Source of the DNA: an uncultured Rhizobiaceae group bacterium
GTDB taxonomy: Bacteria; Pseudomonadota; Alphaproteobacteria; Rhizobiales; Rhizobiaceae
Assembly (NCBI GenBank): GCA_947501445.1
Contig: CANMVS010000005.1
Span: 1-64,000 of the forward strand
Length of the DNA: 64,000 nt
Reading direction: 5' to 3'
Shown here: positions 20,876-31,448 of the stretch, piece after piece
How the letters are laid out: every line of letters starts with the position of its first letter
Position numbering within the stretch: the stretch's first letter is position 1
Notes under the pieces: generated by a model
Told to the model about the DNA's origin: nothing
What the model saw: only the letters and a program-made list of their open reading frames with translations
Database searches by the model: none
Translations under genes and position numbers: made by a program

Positions 20876-21330
20876 CCTTCAATGCCATCCCTGCCGGTTA
20901 CGGCCATCATTGTTCCTGTCATTGTTGCAATCAGTTTTTCCGCGCCATCCTCACCGATCGCAAAAGCCTGACCATCTGCAACCGTGATTGTGCGTCCGGG
21001 CTTGGTGACAGCGCCGCGAAAGATGAACCGTTGCCCACGCGCTGGCGACAGGAGGTTAATCTTGAATTCAATGGTCAATACCGCAGCATCAGCCGACATC
21101 AGTGTAAAGGCTGCATAACCACAGGCCGAATCCAGCACCGTGGACACGATACCGGCATGCAGGAAACCATGTTGCTGGGTAAAGGCCGCATCATAGGGCA
21201 TTTCCAGTTCAACGGTGCCGGGCTCAATAGTGTTAAGCGTGATGCCAAGGGTGCGCATGACCTGCTGGCGATCAAAACTGTTGCGTGCGCGGTCTGCGAA
21301 GTCCGGATTTCGAGGTATAAATTGCACCAT
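20872..21330 (-). CDS. PaaI-type hotdog thioesterase
   Basis: 152 residues with one hotdog fold. The motif HGFLHAGIVSTVLDSACGYAA corresponds to the PaaI/YdiI-type helix with its HGG-like entry (here HAG) and the conserved Asp. The following TIEFKINLLSPARGQRF strand is typical. Such enzymes hydrolyse acyl-CoA thioesters in the cytosol; the acyl group cannot be told from sequence. It is the first gene of a pair with the nucleosidase (4-bp overlap) and lies 11 bp after the end of rsmB, so rsmB, thioesterase and nucleosidase may form one transcript. Confidence 0.85.
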   Translation of the reverse strand: MVQFIPRNPDFADRARNSFDRQQVMRTLGITLNTIEPGTVELEMPYDAAFTQQHGFLHAGIVSTVLDSACGYAAFTLMSADAAVLTIEFKINLLSPARGQRFIFRGAVTKPGRTITVADGQAFAIGEDGAEKLIATMTGTMMAVTGRDGIEG

Positions 21331-21341
21331 GGCAGCTTCCG

Positions 21342-22631
21342 TCAGGTTTTTCTTTGCATCACAGCAATAAAGAAACCATCCGTATTCGTCGAGGCCGGGG
21401 TAAGCGTTATTGATTTCATATCAGCGGACCAGGGTTGCAAGGGGCTTTCACCAAAGAGATCCTGCCAAACCTCGCCGACCGACACCAGTTCAAAATCCGA
21501 GTTATCCTCGCAGAAACCATAGACCTGTGCTTCGTTTTCCTGCGGCAGAACCGAGCACGTGATGTAAATCAGGAACCCGCCGGGGCGCACATAGGGTGCT
21601 GCAGAGGCCAGCACCTCCTGTTGTTGCAACACGCGCTCTTCGAGCGTTTTCAGCGTCAGCTTCCATTTGGTTTCAGGCCTGCGCCGCCAGGTCCCTGTCC
21701 CGGTGCATGGCGCATCAATCACCACCCGGTCCATACGGCCCGCCAATTCGGCAAGATCACTGCCTGCGTCGTGAACCTGAACATTGCGGGTTCCGGCCCG
21801 TTTGATGCGCTCAAAAATCGGGGCAAGTCGTGACTTGTCAACATCCCAGCTGTGAATCTGGCCCTTGTTGTCCATGGCAGCTGAAAGCGCCAATGTCTTG
21901 CCGCCGCCACCGGCACAATAGTCCAATATCTGTTCGCCAGCCTGCGCAAAGATAAGATCCGAGACAATCTGGCTGCCTTCGTCCTGAACTTCAAACCAGC
22001 CCTTTTGATAGCCAGCCTCAGCCGTCACATTGGGAAGCCGCGACGGCCCCTCCCCGGCGGCGACCCTTACACCAAACCGCGACAGGGCTGTTTCCTCCGC
22101 ACCAATCTTTGAAAGTGCCTTGAGTGTTTTTGGCACAGTTGATTTGAGCGTGTTAACCCGTAAATCCAGTGGCGGGCGTGCGCTGAAGGCGCTGGCCTCG
22201 GCAATCCACTCATCGGCAAAATTCTCTTCAAAGGCAAATTGTATCCATTCAGGAATATCAGCCTGAACGTGTTGCGGTGCATCAGCCAGATTTCGCGTCG
22301 CAAAGGCATCCGCATTTGTCTGTGGCAGCGCTTCAGGTGCAAACCGGTCGTCCTGCAATTGCGCGACAAGCTGCTCGGGGTTGATGCCCCATTGACGATA
22401 AAGGACGGCATGGACCAGTGCCTGCGAACTGTCGTTATCCATCAAATAGCCATGGGACAGTTTTTGCCGCAGGGCGTCATAGACGATATTGCCAATGGCA
22501 GCACGATCACCGGATCCGGCAAATCTGTGTGCAAGGCCCCAGTCTTTGAGCGCGTCGCCGACAGGGCGTTTACGTTTTTCGATATCGCTGAGGATTTCGA
22601 TGGCTGCTGCCATCCGACCACCAAGCCGCAT
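21342..22631 (-). CDS. rsmB: 16S rRNA m5C methyltransferase, RsmB/NOL1 family
   Basis: About 429 residues from ATG 22631, chosen because AAGGA lies 8 nt upstream; an in-frame ATG sits two codons earlier at 22637. The SAM domain has ILDYCAGGGGKTLALSA (motif I), VVIDAPCTGTGTWRRRPE (motif IV with a Cys) and IYITCSVLPQENEAQV (motif VI with the catalytic Cys). PCTGTG and TCSVLPQEN are diagnostic of RsmB-like RNA (cytosine-5) methyltransferases. The N-terminal ~150 residues are helical and NusB-like only in a loose way. Family role: methylates a cytosine of 16S rRNA. The neighbourhood guaB-MAPEG-rsmB-guaA is common in Rhizobiales. Confidence 0.92.
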   Translation of the reverse strand: MRLGGRMAAAIEILSDIEKRKRPVGDALKDWGLAHRFAGSGDRAAIGNIVYDALRQKLSHGYLMDNDSSQALVHAVLYRQWGINPEQLVAQLQDDRFAPEALPQTNADAFATRNLADAPQHVQADIPEWIQFAFEENFADEWIAEASAFSARPPLDLRVNTLKSTVPKTLKALSKIGAEETALSRFGVRVAAGEGPSRLPNVTAEAGYQKGWFEVQDEGSQIVSDLIFAQAGEQILDYCAGGGGKTLALSAAMDNKGQIHSWDVDKSRLAPIFERIKRAGTRNVQVHDAGSDLAELAGRMDRVVIDAPCTGTGTWRRRPETKWKLTLKTLEERVLQQQEVLASAAPYVRPGGFLIYITCSVLPQENEAQVYGFCEDNSDFELVSVGEVWQDLFGESPLQPWSADMKSITLTPASTNTDGFFIAVMQRKT

Positions 22632-22895
22632 GTTCATGATCCTTCGTCTAAATGATGAGCGGTGGCTGGTTGTATAAACCCACAACGTTTGACGCACTCG
22701 CGCGGACCATTAGAGCAGTTTCAGGCAAAAGAAAACCGGCGCTTTGATAAAGCTCCGGCAAGACATGCAGATTGAAGCGCCCTGATTGGCGGCCAGGCGC
22801 AATAATTGATGGTTAAAATACGGCAATTGCAATTGTAGCAATCCAGCCGAAGCATAAAACTGCATTCATATATCCGGACGACCGGCCGATTGGAA

Positions 22896-23312
22896 TCAGG
22901 CCCGCAGCAGAACCCATACAAGCCATAGCCACAGGATGGCATTGACGCCAAACCCGACGATGAAAAGCGGTCTGCGCTTTCGCAAGGCATTGGTTGTGAT
23001 GTGGACCCATGAGTGTGCAATACGACTGCCAACAAAGATCCAGGCCAGCATAAGCACCGGATAATTGACACCATTGACCATATAGAGAATGACGCAAACG
23101 ACATAAAACAGGAACGGCAATTCAAACTGATTGATAAGATTGCGTATGGCCGTAGCACTGGCTTCGGGCTCATCTGTCGGAATCCTGAATTGTGACGCTC
23201 GGGCCTTGCCGCTGAGTACAGCTGATTTGCGTCGTTTGGACGCCACCACATAGATGGCATAGATGAGGACCGTCTGGGCGATCAGTGGCCAGAATATCGC
23301 TGTATTACTCAT
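22896..23312 (-). CDS. MAPEG family membrane protein
   Basis: 138 residues with about four hydrophobic helices (residues about 5-25, 65-85, 85-105, 115-135). The conserved MAPEG signature is visible as NQFELPFLFYVVCVILY and WIFVGSRIAHSWVHITTN (ENxxE/FELP block plus R-x-x-H). Eukaryotic MAPEG proteins act in glutathione and eicosanoid metabolism; the role of the alphaproteobacterial member next to guaB/rsmB is unknown. The start is preceded by GGAAACGG. Inner-membrane location is inferred from hydrophobicity. Confidence 0.88.
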   Translation of the reverse strand: MSNTAIFWPLIAQTVLIYAIYVVASKRRKSAVLSGKARASQFRIPTDEPEASATAIRNLINQFELPFLFYVVCVILYMVNGVNYPVLMLAWIFVGSRIAHSWVHITTNALRKRRPLFIVGFGVNAILWLWLVWVLLRA

Positions 23313-23411
23313 GTCCGTTTCCCGATCAGAATCATTTTTCGAAACGCTAGCGTGTTTCCAGGCCTGTGTGAAACGGTTTTCAGACTATGGCAATTCAGGT
23401 TGTGACGGAAT

Positions 23412-23486
23412 CGGCAAAAACTGAATGCATCAACAATATCAAAGGCCGACACCGTTGTCCCGTCTCTGACAAAACGTGAAACGGTC
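23412..23486 (+). repeat. Dispersed 75-bp intergenic repeat, copy A
   Basis: This copy lies between the reductase and the MAPEG gene. It shares CTGAATGCATCAA, GGCCGACACCGTTGTCCCG and TGACAAAACGTGAAACGGTC with the copies at 18757-18831 and 31271-31345. The stem-forming arm is CCGTCTC against GAAACGG, with one mismatch compared with copy B. Confidence 0.8.
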
Positions 23487-23557
23487 TGGGAGGATGGAAT
23501 GCCCGGTTACCTCAGCAATTGTGGCAATCAGGCATTCACATCAAAGCAGGATCGCCC

Positions 23558-24088
23558 CTATTCCAGATCAAACTCCAGGTAGGTAACACCTGATTTACAC
23601 AGGGCGACAGATTTTGGTTGCAGTCTGATCGCATCTGCCGCTCCGGCAAAAAGTGCGACACCGGCTGAAAGAATGACCGGTGCCATTTTCAGCCGCAGAC
23701 AATCAATCAATCCGTTTGCGAGCAGCAGACCGGCAAACTGACCACCACCACACAGATAAATACTGCCGCCCTGAGTGTTTTTGAGATCCCGGACCACCTG
23801 AGGCCAGTCTTCCCGAATAATTTCCACATCGCAATCCTGCGGCAGTTGCAGTGTCCGGGAAAATATCAAATGGCGCATGTGGGGATAGGCGCGTTGGCCT
23901 GGTTTCAGTCCGAACCGAAAACCAAACTCGTAGGTTTTACGGCCCATGATGACAGTGTCGTAGCCGGCAAGCCGTTGCCCATAGGCTTCGACATGATCGC
24001 CCTCCATTGGAAAGGCAGAAATATCGTCATCAGGACCGGCAATATAGCCGTCAAGGGACGTCGCTACGTCATAGTAGATTTTTCGCAT
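23558..24088 (-). CDS. Dihydrofolate-reductase-like protein (RibD C-terminal domain family)
   Basis: About 176 residues from ATG 24088, chosen because GGAG stands 7 nt upstream. Sequence features of the RibD_C/DHFR-like fold: KIYYDVATSLDGYIAGPDDD at the N-terminus, YDTVIMGRKTYEFGF, HLIFSRTL, and GGSIYLCGGGQFAGLLLANGLIDCLRL with the Gly-rich NADPH-binding loop. Stand-alone members are called YyaP/YwjB-like reductases; their substrate is generally unknown. A perfect palindrome (24157-24172) lies in the upstream gap and may be an operator. Confidence 0.85.
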   Translation of the reverse strand: MRKIYYDVATSLDGYIAGPDDDISAFPMEGDHVEAYGQRLAGYDTVIMGRKTYEFGFRFGLKPGQRAYPHMRHLIFSRTLQLPQDCDVEIIREDWPQVVRDLKNTQGGSIYLCGGGQFAGLLLANGLIDCLRLKMAPVILSAGVALFAGAADAIRLQPKSVALCKSGVTYLEFDLE

Positions 24089-24156
24089 AATATGCTCCGA
24101 AAACAAGAATCATCGAAATGCCCCGGAAAACCGAAGCGATTTAGATCACATCATGT

Positions 24157-24172
24157 ACTGACAGATGTCAGT
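24157..24172. promoter_or_regulatory. Palindromic candidate operator upstream of the reductase gene
   Basis: ACTGACA-GA-TGTCAGT is a perfect 7+2+7 inverted repeat. It stands about 70 bp upstream of the reductase start and about 120 bp beyond the guaB stop. Size and spacing suit a TetR- or LuxR-type dimer site. No cognate regulator is visible nearby, so the function is inferred. Confidence 0.4.
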
Positions 24173-24292
24173 GACCCTTGTTCATGTCGGACATACTCCT
24201 GCGTTCAACGCTGTGTTCGACTATGCCACGCGCGCCTGCCTCTAAGCAAGTATCGCTGCGACGGCCCGCGCGCCGGTGGCACCGGCAGGCCG

Positions 24293-25864
<1,572 letters not shown>

Positions 25865-25971
25865 TTAGAAGTTGGCGATGGCTGGTACCATGGATATGCG
25901 GCGAAAGAAACAGAAAAAACATCCCGTTATTCCCCCGATTGCCCATGGGGCTGATAACCGCCTGTGCGAAT

Positions 25972-26679
25972 TCAGGTCTCGATACTTTTACGACCGCGAA
26001 ATCCCTTGGCCAACAGGTACATTTCCACCGATTCGGCCCTTGAAGACGGTGGCTTGATATGCAGCACCGTCTTGAAGTTCTTCTTCAGCATATTAAGCAG
26101 ATCCGTTTCCGTTCCACCCTGAAATGTCTTGGCCAGGAAATGTCCGCCCTCATTGAGCACATCAACTGCAAACCAGGCGGCCACTTCACACAAATGCATG
26201 GTGCGCAGATGATCGGTGCGCTTGTGGCCGGTTGTCGGTGAAGCCAGATCAGACACGACAAGATCCGGCGCCCCGCCGCAGGCCTCAATCAATTTGTCCG
26301 GTGCATCATCTTCTAGAAAGTCCATCATCAGGAACGTCACGCCGGGTATGGGATCCATATCGAGAAAATCGATCGCCGCCACCCTGGTGTTTGTATCCGT
26401 CGAGCCGGTTACCTTGGCAGCAATTTGCGACCAGCCGCCCGGCGCAGACCCCAGATCGACAATGCGATTGGCGTTGTCCAGAATGTGATGTTTCTCATCA
26501 ATTTCCAGCAGCTTGAATGCCGCGCGCGACCGATAGCCTTCCAGCTGCGCGCGCTGCACATAGGGATCGTTGATATGCCGCTCAATCCAGCGCCGTGAAG
26601 AGGCTTTCAGCTTGCCCTTCTTTTTAACCCTTTGACCCAGCTTTCGCCCGGTTCTGTTTCCCGCTGTCAATCGCGTCAC
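25972..26679 (-). CDS. rlmE: 23S rRNA 2'-O-ribose U2552 methyltransferase
   Basis: 235 residues, FtsJ/RlmE family. Landmarks: Lys in [16 protein letters not shown] motif [16 protein letters not shown], Asp in [18 protein letters not shown], Lys in [10 protein letters not shown], and Glu in [19 protein letters not shown]. These form the K-D-K-E catalytic set. The basic N-terminus ([20 protein letters not shown]) fits rRNA binding. Family role: methylates U2552 in the A-loop of 23S rRNA during late 50S assembly. Its start overlaps the ppx stop by 4 bp, as in many Rhizobiales. Confidence 0.95.
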   Translation of the reverse strand: MTRLTAGNRTGRKLGQRVKKKGKLKASSRRWIERHINDPYVQRAQLEGYRSRAAFKLLEIDEKHHILDNANRIVDLGSAPGGWSQIAAKVTGSTDTNTRVAAIDFLDMDPIPGVTFLMMDFLEDDAPDKLIEACGGAPDLVVSDLASPTTGHKRTDHLRTMHLCEVAAWFAVDVLNEGGHFLAKTFQGGTETDLLNMLKKNFKTVLHIKPPSSRAESVEMYLLAKGFRGRKSIET

Positions 26680-28268
26680 CGACCAGCTCCCTTTGTTGCC
26701 GAATTGCTACCGGGTCTGTTGCCCGATTGCGCATTCTGCCTGTTATAAAAATTCCGCTTGCCGCGGCCACGACGCCAGATACCGTCGGCTGCCATCATTT
26801 CCGTCAACAGGCCTTCGCGCAGTCCGCGATCTGCCACGCGCAAACGTTCCGACGGCCAACGCAACCGGATTGCGTCAAGGATTGCGCAGCCCGCCAATAC
26901 CAGATCAGCGCGATCAGCACCGATACATGGATTGGAGGAGCGTTCGTGAAAGTCCCAGGACAGCAGTTTTTGTGTCATGAGGTCTACCTGCTGACTTGTC
27001 AACCAGAGACCATCAACACGGCGGCGATCATACCGTGGCAAATCAAGATGAACGCCGGCCAGCGTTGTCACGGTTCCGGATGTACCAAGCAGATGAAACA
27101 TGCCATCCGATGCGCCCTGACAGCCAGGGATTTCCGGACAAACGAAATCGGCCAGAAGATCTGCGACTTCAGAGACCATGTTGCCATAAATCTCCGACGT
27201 GACGTGTTGGCCACCGTGGCGCTCGGATAAAGTCACAACGCCCACCGGCAGGGATGTCCAAGCCTTGATGTGATTTGCCAGGCGATTTGATCGGCTGCCT
27301 GACAGGTCAATCGCCGCAATTTCCGACGAGCCGCCACCAATATCAAACAGTACAACGCCTTCGGTTTCCCGCCCGACCAGAGATGAGCAACCGGAAACAG
27401 CAAGACGCGCCTCTGTCTCGCGATTGACTATTTCAAGTTCAAGGCCGGTTTCAGCCGTCACGCGCTGCAAAAACTCTACGCCATTACCGGCAGCCCGGCA
27501 TGCTTCCGTAGCGATGAGACGATGGCGACGCACGGGACGGTTTTCAAGCTTGCTGGCGCATACTTTGAGCGCTTCAACTGCACGGTCCATGGCGGCCTGC
27601 GACAATTGCCCGGTTGCACCCAACCCCTCGCCCAGACGCACGATGCGCGAAAATGCATCGACCACGCGGAATTGTCCGGGCTTTGTCGGCAATGCGACCA
27701 ACAGCCGGCAGTTGTTGGTTCCCAGATCCAGCGCGGCATAAAGGGGCGTATTGCCGCGATCACGTCGCCACTGTCGCGGCTTTGTATTCTGGTCGCGCTT
27801 TGGTGCCGGCCGCTCAGCCTTGACATCTGGCGCCGGGTTATCGGGGTGCCCTTTGGGCTGGCCGCGCATTTTATGCGACAGGTCCGGCTCCTGATTAGCC
27901 GCAACACCGCCGGTACCAGCTCCATTGGCATTTTTGGATTTTCTGCGTCTCGAGCGACGCCGACGTCTCTTTTTGTCAGGTCCGGTTTTGTCATATCCGG
28001 GCCTGTCAGATTCAGGTCCGGTCCTGTCAGGCCCATGGGCAAAATTTTCGCGAGACTCTGCAGCTTCAGGTGCTGGCCTGGATGATTCGGGGCGCGAATC
28101 CCCGGCCTCACGGTGAGACCCGGATTGCTTGAAAGCCTGCGTATTGCGGGGTTTGTTCCCCGGTCCGGCTTCGGTGCGGCCGTTGCCGCCTGCCGAATTC
28201 CGATCCATGTCGCCAGCTCTCGGCGCCCCGCTTTTGAACGCATTTGCGCCGTCTGCGGGGTCTGTCAC
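26676..28268 (-). CDS. ppx: Ppx/GppA family exopolyphosphatase with long disordered N-terminal tail
   Basis: 530 residues. The Ppx/GppA core begins near residue 174 with [16 protein letters not shown] (first phosphate loop). [15 protein letters not shown] is the second phosphate loop, and [13 protein letters not shown] follows. The first ~170 residues are Gly/Pro/Arg/Lys/Asp-rich with no predicted fold, include the basic cluster [14 protein letters not shown] and an imperfect tandem repeat around [11 protein letters not shown]. Family members hydrolyse inorganic polyphosphate or pppGpp; which one applies here cannot be told. Co-transcribed with rlmE (4-bp overlap), an arrangement common in alphaproteobacteria. 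The tail may bind RNA or polyphosphate (inference from charge). Confidence 0.92.
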   Translation of the reverse strand: MTDPADGANAFKSGAPRAGDMDRNSAGGNGRTEAGPGNKPRNTQAFKQSGSHREAGDSRPESSRPAPEAAESRENFAHGPDRTGPESDRPGYDKTGPDKKRRRRRSRRRKSKNANGAGTGGVAANQEPDLSHKMRGQPKGHPDNPAPDVKAERPAPKRDQNTKPRQWRRDRGNTPLYAALDLGTNNCRLLVALPTKPGQFRVVDAFSRIVRLGEGLGATGQLSQAAMDRAVEALKVCASKLENRPVRRHRLIATEACRAAGNGVEFLQRVTAETGLELEIVNRETEARLAVSGCSSLVGRETEGVVLFDIGGGSSEIAAIDLSGSRSNRLANHIKAWTSLPVGVVTLSERHGGQHVTSEIYGNMVSEVADLLADFVCPEIPGCQGASDGMFHLLGTSGTVTTLAGVHLDLPRYDRRRVDGLWLTSQQVDLMTQKLLSWDFHERSSNPCIGADRADLVLAGCAILDAIRLRWPSERLRVADRGLREGLLTEMMAADGIWRRGRGKRNFYNRQNAQSGNRPGSNSATKGAGR

Positions 28269-28589
28269 ACTGTTTCCTGCCGCGCCGCGCCATAATTGTT
28301 GGCTGCAGGCGCTCGTAAGTTCTTCGTTACCGGAACTCTAGCAGTGACACCCCCTGACGACAAACTGTTTTTCAAACGGATGCCATTGCCCGCGTCAATA
28401 ATTACAACGGCGGCGGGGAGAGCCGGAACGGGCAGGATCATTCGCCTTCTCAAAAGCCCAAACCATGGTTAAAGTTGCGTGGGCAGCAGGCAACATCATG
28501 GCGTTGTGTTCCCAATTCCCTCGTCATGGCGGCAGAAGCTGACCCTTCACATGTCGCAATAGCAGGGAACGAATTCAGGGTAGCCTTAT
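28269..28589. other. Divergent intergenic region between ppx and the M15-like peptidase gene
   Basis: 321 bp between two divergent genes, so it must hold promoters for both. No strong -35/-10 pair, palindrome or repeat was recognised. Short open frames here have no convincing start signals. Confidence 0.4.
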
Positions 28590-29429
28590 ATGCACAACGC
28601 GTTAATGAAGAAAATCAGCGTCGCTGAAAGGATGGGTCATTTTCCCGTGACGCTGTCAGTCATTTTTCTTTCATTTACCCTTGCCAACAGCGCCCGTGCA
28701 TCCGAGACCATGCCGCTCGGGCAATTTCTTTCTTCCATTGCACCACCGCCCGCAGATGAGGCACTGGACGAAATCCCCGATATCGGGCGAAAACTCCTGG
28801 CACTTCGAAGCTATGTTCGGGCTCGTTCCTATCTGGTCGAACGCTGGAGTTGGTCAGATGAGAAAATCAAGGATTTTCAAGGGTCTGCGGCACAACAGGC
28901 ACTTTTGGCAGAAGTCGCAGCGGTAGGTGCCTATTTTGCTCAGGCCAATCCAGGCTATGAAATTTACGCCAATACCAAAGTGCGCAGTCTTGATACGCAG
29001 ATAGTCAAATGGAACAGCAATGTCTCCGTTGGCATAGCGGCGGTTGAAATCTATTCCAAATGGAAAGAGCATTTCAACACCAATGAAATGAATGAGGGCA
29101 ATCCTGACCCTGAAAAACTGCGTCGCTGGCTATCGGGCTTTGTGAGCACCAAACGGGCCAATCTTGCTGCACCCGGACTGACATTGCACGGCAGAGCACT
29201 TGCAATCGATTTCCAGATAATGCGGAATGGTAAAATAATCGCCGGCGCAAATTCAAAACAGATCGACCCGGTCTGGCGCGCCCATGGATGGGACATCAAA
29301 CTCAAGGAAAGCATGGACGCCGCCGGACCATTGTTTGAAGGGCCGCTCACCTCCCCTGACGAACCCTGGCACTTCAACTACCATCCGGCAGCACACCCCG
29401 CCCAACAGAAGAGTGTTGCTGGTCGATGA
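28590..29429 (+). CDS. Exported M15-like peptidase (D,D-carboxypeptidase-like)
   Basis: 279 residues. A hydrophobic stretch (VTLSVIFLSFTLANSARASE, about residues 20-39) looks like a signal peptide ending at ARA-SE. The C-terminal half contains LTLHGRALAIDF, matching the M15 zinc motif HxxxxxxD, and EPWHFNYH, matching the final His ligand of VanY/M15 peptidases. Such enzymes trim peptidoglycan stem peptides in the periplasm. The middle part is not recognised. Start uncertain: ATG at 28590 is used; in-frame ATGs at 28605 and 28632 would also keep the signal peptide. Assignment rests on the two zinc-ligand motifs and export signal. Confidence 0.7.
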   Translation: MHNALMKKISVAERMGHFPVTLSVIFLSFTLANSARASETMPLGQFLSSIAPPPADEALDEIPDIGRKLLALRSYVRARSYLVERWSWSDEKIKDFQGSAAQQALLAEVAAVGAYFAQANPGYEIYANTKVRSLDTQIVKWNSNVSVGIAAVEIYSKWKEHFNTNEMNEGNPDPEKLRRWLSGFVSTKRANLAAPGLTLHGRALAIDFQIMRNGKIIAGANSKQIDPVWRAHGWDIKLKESMDAAGPLFEGPLTSPDEPWHFNYHPAAHPAQQKSVAGR

Positions 29430-29823
29430 CGTATGCGCGGTTCGCACAACTGCAAACCCAGGAATTCGCCCCGCAATGGTTGTCACCGCGACAGGCAAGC
29501 AATGACCGAACAGCCGCTTCCGGTCTCAACGCTGGTGAGATGCATTGTCCACAATTCTGCAATCCATCGCCCACGTCTTCGTCCTGTCGAAGAGCCTATG
29601 AATTAAGGTCACAACCCTGAGCGGATTAAGGATTATTCTTGGTCGGCAACCAGCTCCAGAACCGCCCGTTATTCTTCATCCGTAGATGTAAATTCGGGCT
29701 TGATTGATAGGGCGAATGTGCTACAAGGCGGCTCGAAACGTAAACAGAAGGCTTTCAGCCTATCTGACAAAAGTGCCTAACCTCACATTTTCGTTTCCAC
29801 GAGCATTTGATACCAAAGGCTTT
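29430..29823. other. Intergenic region before tRNA-Gln
   Basis: 394 bp without a supportable gene. Open frames present are short and lack ribosome binding sites. No repeat, hairpin with a T-run or known motif was seen. The tRNA promoter should lie in its right end. Confidence 0.4.
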
Positions 29824-29897
29824 TGGGGAATAGGTTAACGGTAGACCCACGGACTCTGACTCCGTTAGTCCTGGTTCGAATCCAGGTTCCCCAGCCA
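29824..29897 (+). tRNA. tRNA-Gln, anticodon CTG
   Basis: The cloverleaf can be drawn completely. The acceptor stem TGGGGAA pairs with TTCCCCA, the discriminator is G, and CCA is encoded. The D stem is GGT/ACC. The anticodon stem ACGGA/TCCGT encloses the loop CTCTGAC with anticodon CTG at positions 34-36 (reads CAG). The T arm contains GGTTCGAATCC. It closely resembles the usual alphaproteobacterial tRNA-Gln(CTG). Confidence 0.96.
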
Positions 29898-30200
29898 ATT
29901 CTCATTAGACAAAACCACACCTGATGAATTCGCGTGCAGGACAGTGCTCACGACAACGTGGTGCTCGAGGACGCTCCGGACACACTGCACGTAGTTAGGC
30001 GCAAAATTCTCGGTCACATCTGCGAAATCCTGAAACTGGCGACGAACCCATGGATTTCGCCCAGCCCTATGTACACTGCTGAAAAATCGAGTCACATGAG
30101 ATCGGCGTCCACGACAATTACAAAATACCGCACACACGATGAGCCCAAACTGGCTCGTTTATTCAAGATAACTGTTCATATTGGAGAGCTATGGAGGTAA

Positions 30201-30226
30201 CCCGGTGCAGGGGCGACTGCACCGGG
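30201..30226. repeat. Perfect 10-bp inverted repeat
   Basis: CCCGGTGCAG and CTGCACCGGG flank the 6-nt loop GGGCGA. The stem is GC-rich and would be very stable in RNA. No T-run follows on either strand, so it is not a typical intrinsic terminator. Confidence 0.6.
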
Positions 30227-30781
30227 TCCGGTATCGTTTCGTTGTTGGGAGGCCTACCGATACCTGAAAGCCCGATCCCGGCGTCAGCTTCGCAGGGAAA
30301 ACCGGAAGTTTCCCCATTAAAATCTGCCTTAGCCAGTCCCTACCCCCCGTGTATTTCACCGCCTTTCGCCATCGAATGTCAAGATGATGATGAAAATTAG
30401 TATGTGTACTTATTATTTGTTCCCAGATTTTTTGCATATTAGTTTTTTATGATGTTCCGCAATATTTCATATATCCTGCGTGCAGCGAAAAACGCCGGAA
30501 AAAAGCGCCCGTACAGAAAAAGATGGTTTGCCGAACCTTGGCGTTACTCCATTTGGCGTTTAACGTCAGAACAACCATCGACGGAAGTTTTTCAAAGCCG
30601 CACTTGGCGATAGCGGCCAGAACAGTGCAATAAAACTCGAAAAACCATGACGACGAGACAGCGTTGAACCAGCCGCAGATCCTGACTTCACGCACACAAT
30701 TATTCACAATTCAGACAGCCCCTATGGCCAGGTTCATGCAGCGCATCAGCAACCGGGGCGAGCTCCAAAGGCTGTTAAGCC

Positions 30782-30929
30782 GTTGACAAGCAACATGAGA
30801 TCACAAATTCGTGATGAGATGGACACAACCGGGAATGGCAAGTATTCTATTTACTCGGCCTGAAAACGGGTAAACGCGCCTTACCCCAGAGTCGGACTGG
30901 CCCTCGCCGGTGGCGGGGGTTTTTCAATC
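30782..30929 (+). ncRNA. Candidate small RNA ending in an intrinsic terminator
   Basis: A TTGACA box at about 30783 could be a -35 element. At 30900-30925 a GC-rich hairpin, CCCTCGCC against GGCGGGGG with loop GGT, is followed by a run of five T, the form of a Rho-independent terminator. No protein gene precedes it closely, so the terminator may belong to a short non-coding transcript. No known RNA family was recognised; the 5' end is a guess. Confidence 0.3.
30899..30929 (+). terminator. Intrinsic terminator
   Basis: The stem CCCTCGCC / GGCGGGGG with a 3-nt loop and a following TTTTT is a good Rho-independent terminator on the plus strand. What it terminates is unclear, because no plus-strand gene is recognised in the 900 bp before it. 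Confidence 0.65.
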
Positions 30930-31270
30930 TCATTTCATCGATACAAACAGGCACCTGCCAGCGCGCCTCTGGCGGGCACCTGCATGCAACAGCAACCTAA
31001 AGCAAGATCGCTGATACCATCCTAATGTATATATCAGGCACTCACTATTTCAAGTTGTTATTCATTACAATACATTAATGTTTGTGTATATGGAATAATT
31101 TATTTGGATTTTCTAATAATTATACTTATTTCAGCTTTATCACTCTTTGTAAATACGCTATAGAATTCCAATATTGTGATGAACATATAATATATTATTT
31201 ATATCAATGGAAATACGTTTCCTTGCGTCCGGATGCGCTTAAGCCAGAGCAAGTCAGCTTTTGGCGAAAT

Positions 31271-31345
31271 CGGTAAAACCTGAATGCATCAATTAAATCA
31301 AACGCCGACAACGCTGTCCCGTTTCTGGCAAAACGTGAAACGGTC
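31271..31345 (+). repeat. Dispersed 75-bp intergenic repeat, copy B
   Basis: Third copy of the repeat also found at 18757-18831 and 23412-23486. It has CTGAATGCATCAA, GCCGACAACGCTGTCCCG and GGCAAAACGTGAAACGGTC. In this copy the terminal stem CCGTTTC/GAAACGG is perfect. It lies at the edge of the gene-poor region, about 100 bp from the end of the kinase gene. Confidence 0.8.
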
Positions 31346-31448
31346 TATTGCTGTATCGTTGAAATTCAACACATCAGCTACGCAAATAATCACAGCAGCA
31401 GACCTTCAATGTCTGCATCTGTCTCCGATTTCGAAACGGAGTTGTGGA

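Larger units (their letters stand above)
29898..31270. other. Gene-poor region downstream of tRNA-Gln
   Basis: About 1.4 kb with no convincing protein gene. Short open frames on both strands lack starts with ribosome binding sites and known motifs. What can be seen: a perfect 10-bp hairpin (30201-30226), a possible small RNA ending in a terminator (about 30782-30929), and a strongly AT-rich block (about 31025-31210) unlike the rest of the window. No integrase was found. The location next to a tRNA 3' end would suit the scar of a lost element, but no attachment repeat was identified. Confidence 0.5.

Noticed and set aside
22721-23260. 179-codon minus-strand frame over the MAPEG gene
   Set aside because: It is an alternative frame of the MAPEG gene without matching features.
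24262-24290. GC-rich stem GCCGGT / ACCGGC after guaB as intrinsic terminator
   Set aside because: No T-run follows on the guaB strand; too weak to call.
29824-29897. tRNA-Gln as attachment site of an island ending near 31.4 kb
   Set aside because: No integrase and no repeat of the tRNA 3' end could be found in the window.
30189-30707. Two minus-strand frames of 82 and 86 codons downstream of tRNA-Gln
   Set aside because: No motif, no clear start signal; one crosses the perfect hairpin. Probably chance.
31082-31276. 64-codon frame in the AT-rich block
   Set aside because: Extremely AT-rich, no ribosome binding site and no similarity; likely non-coding.
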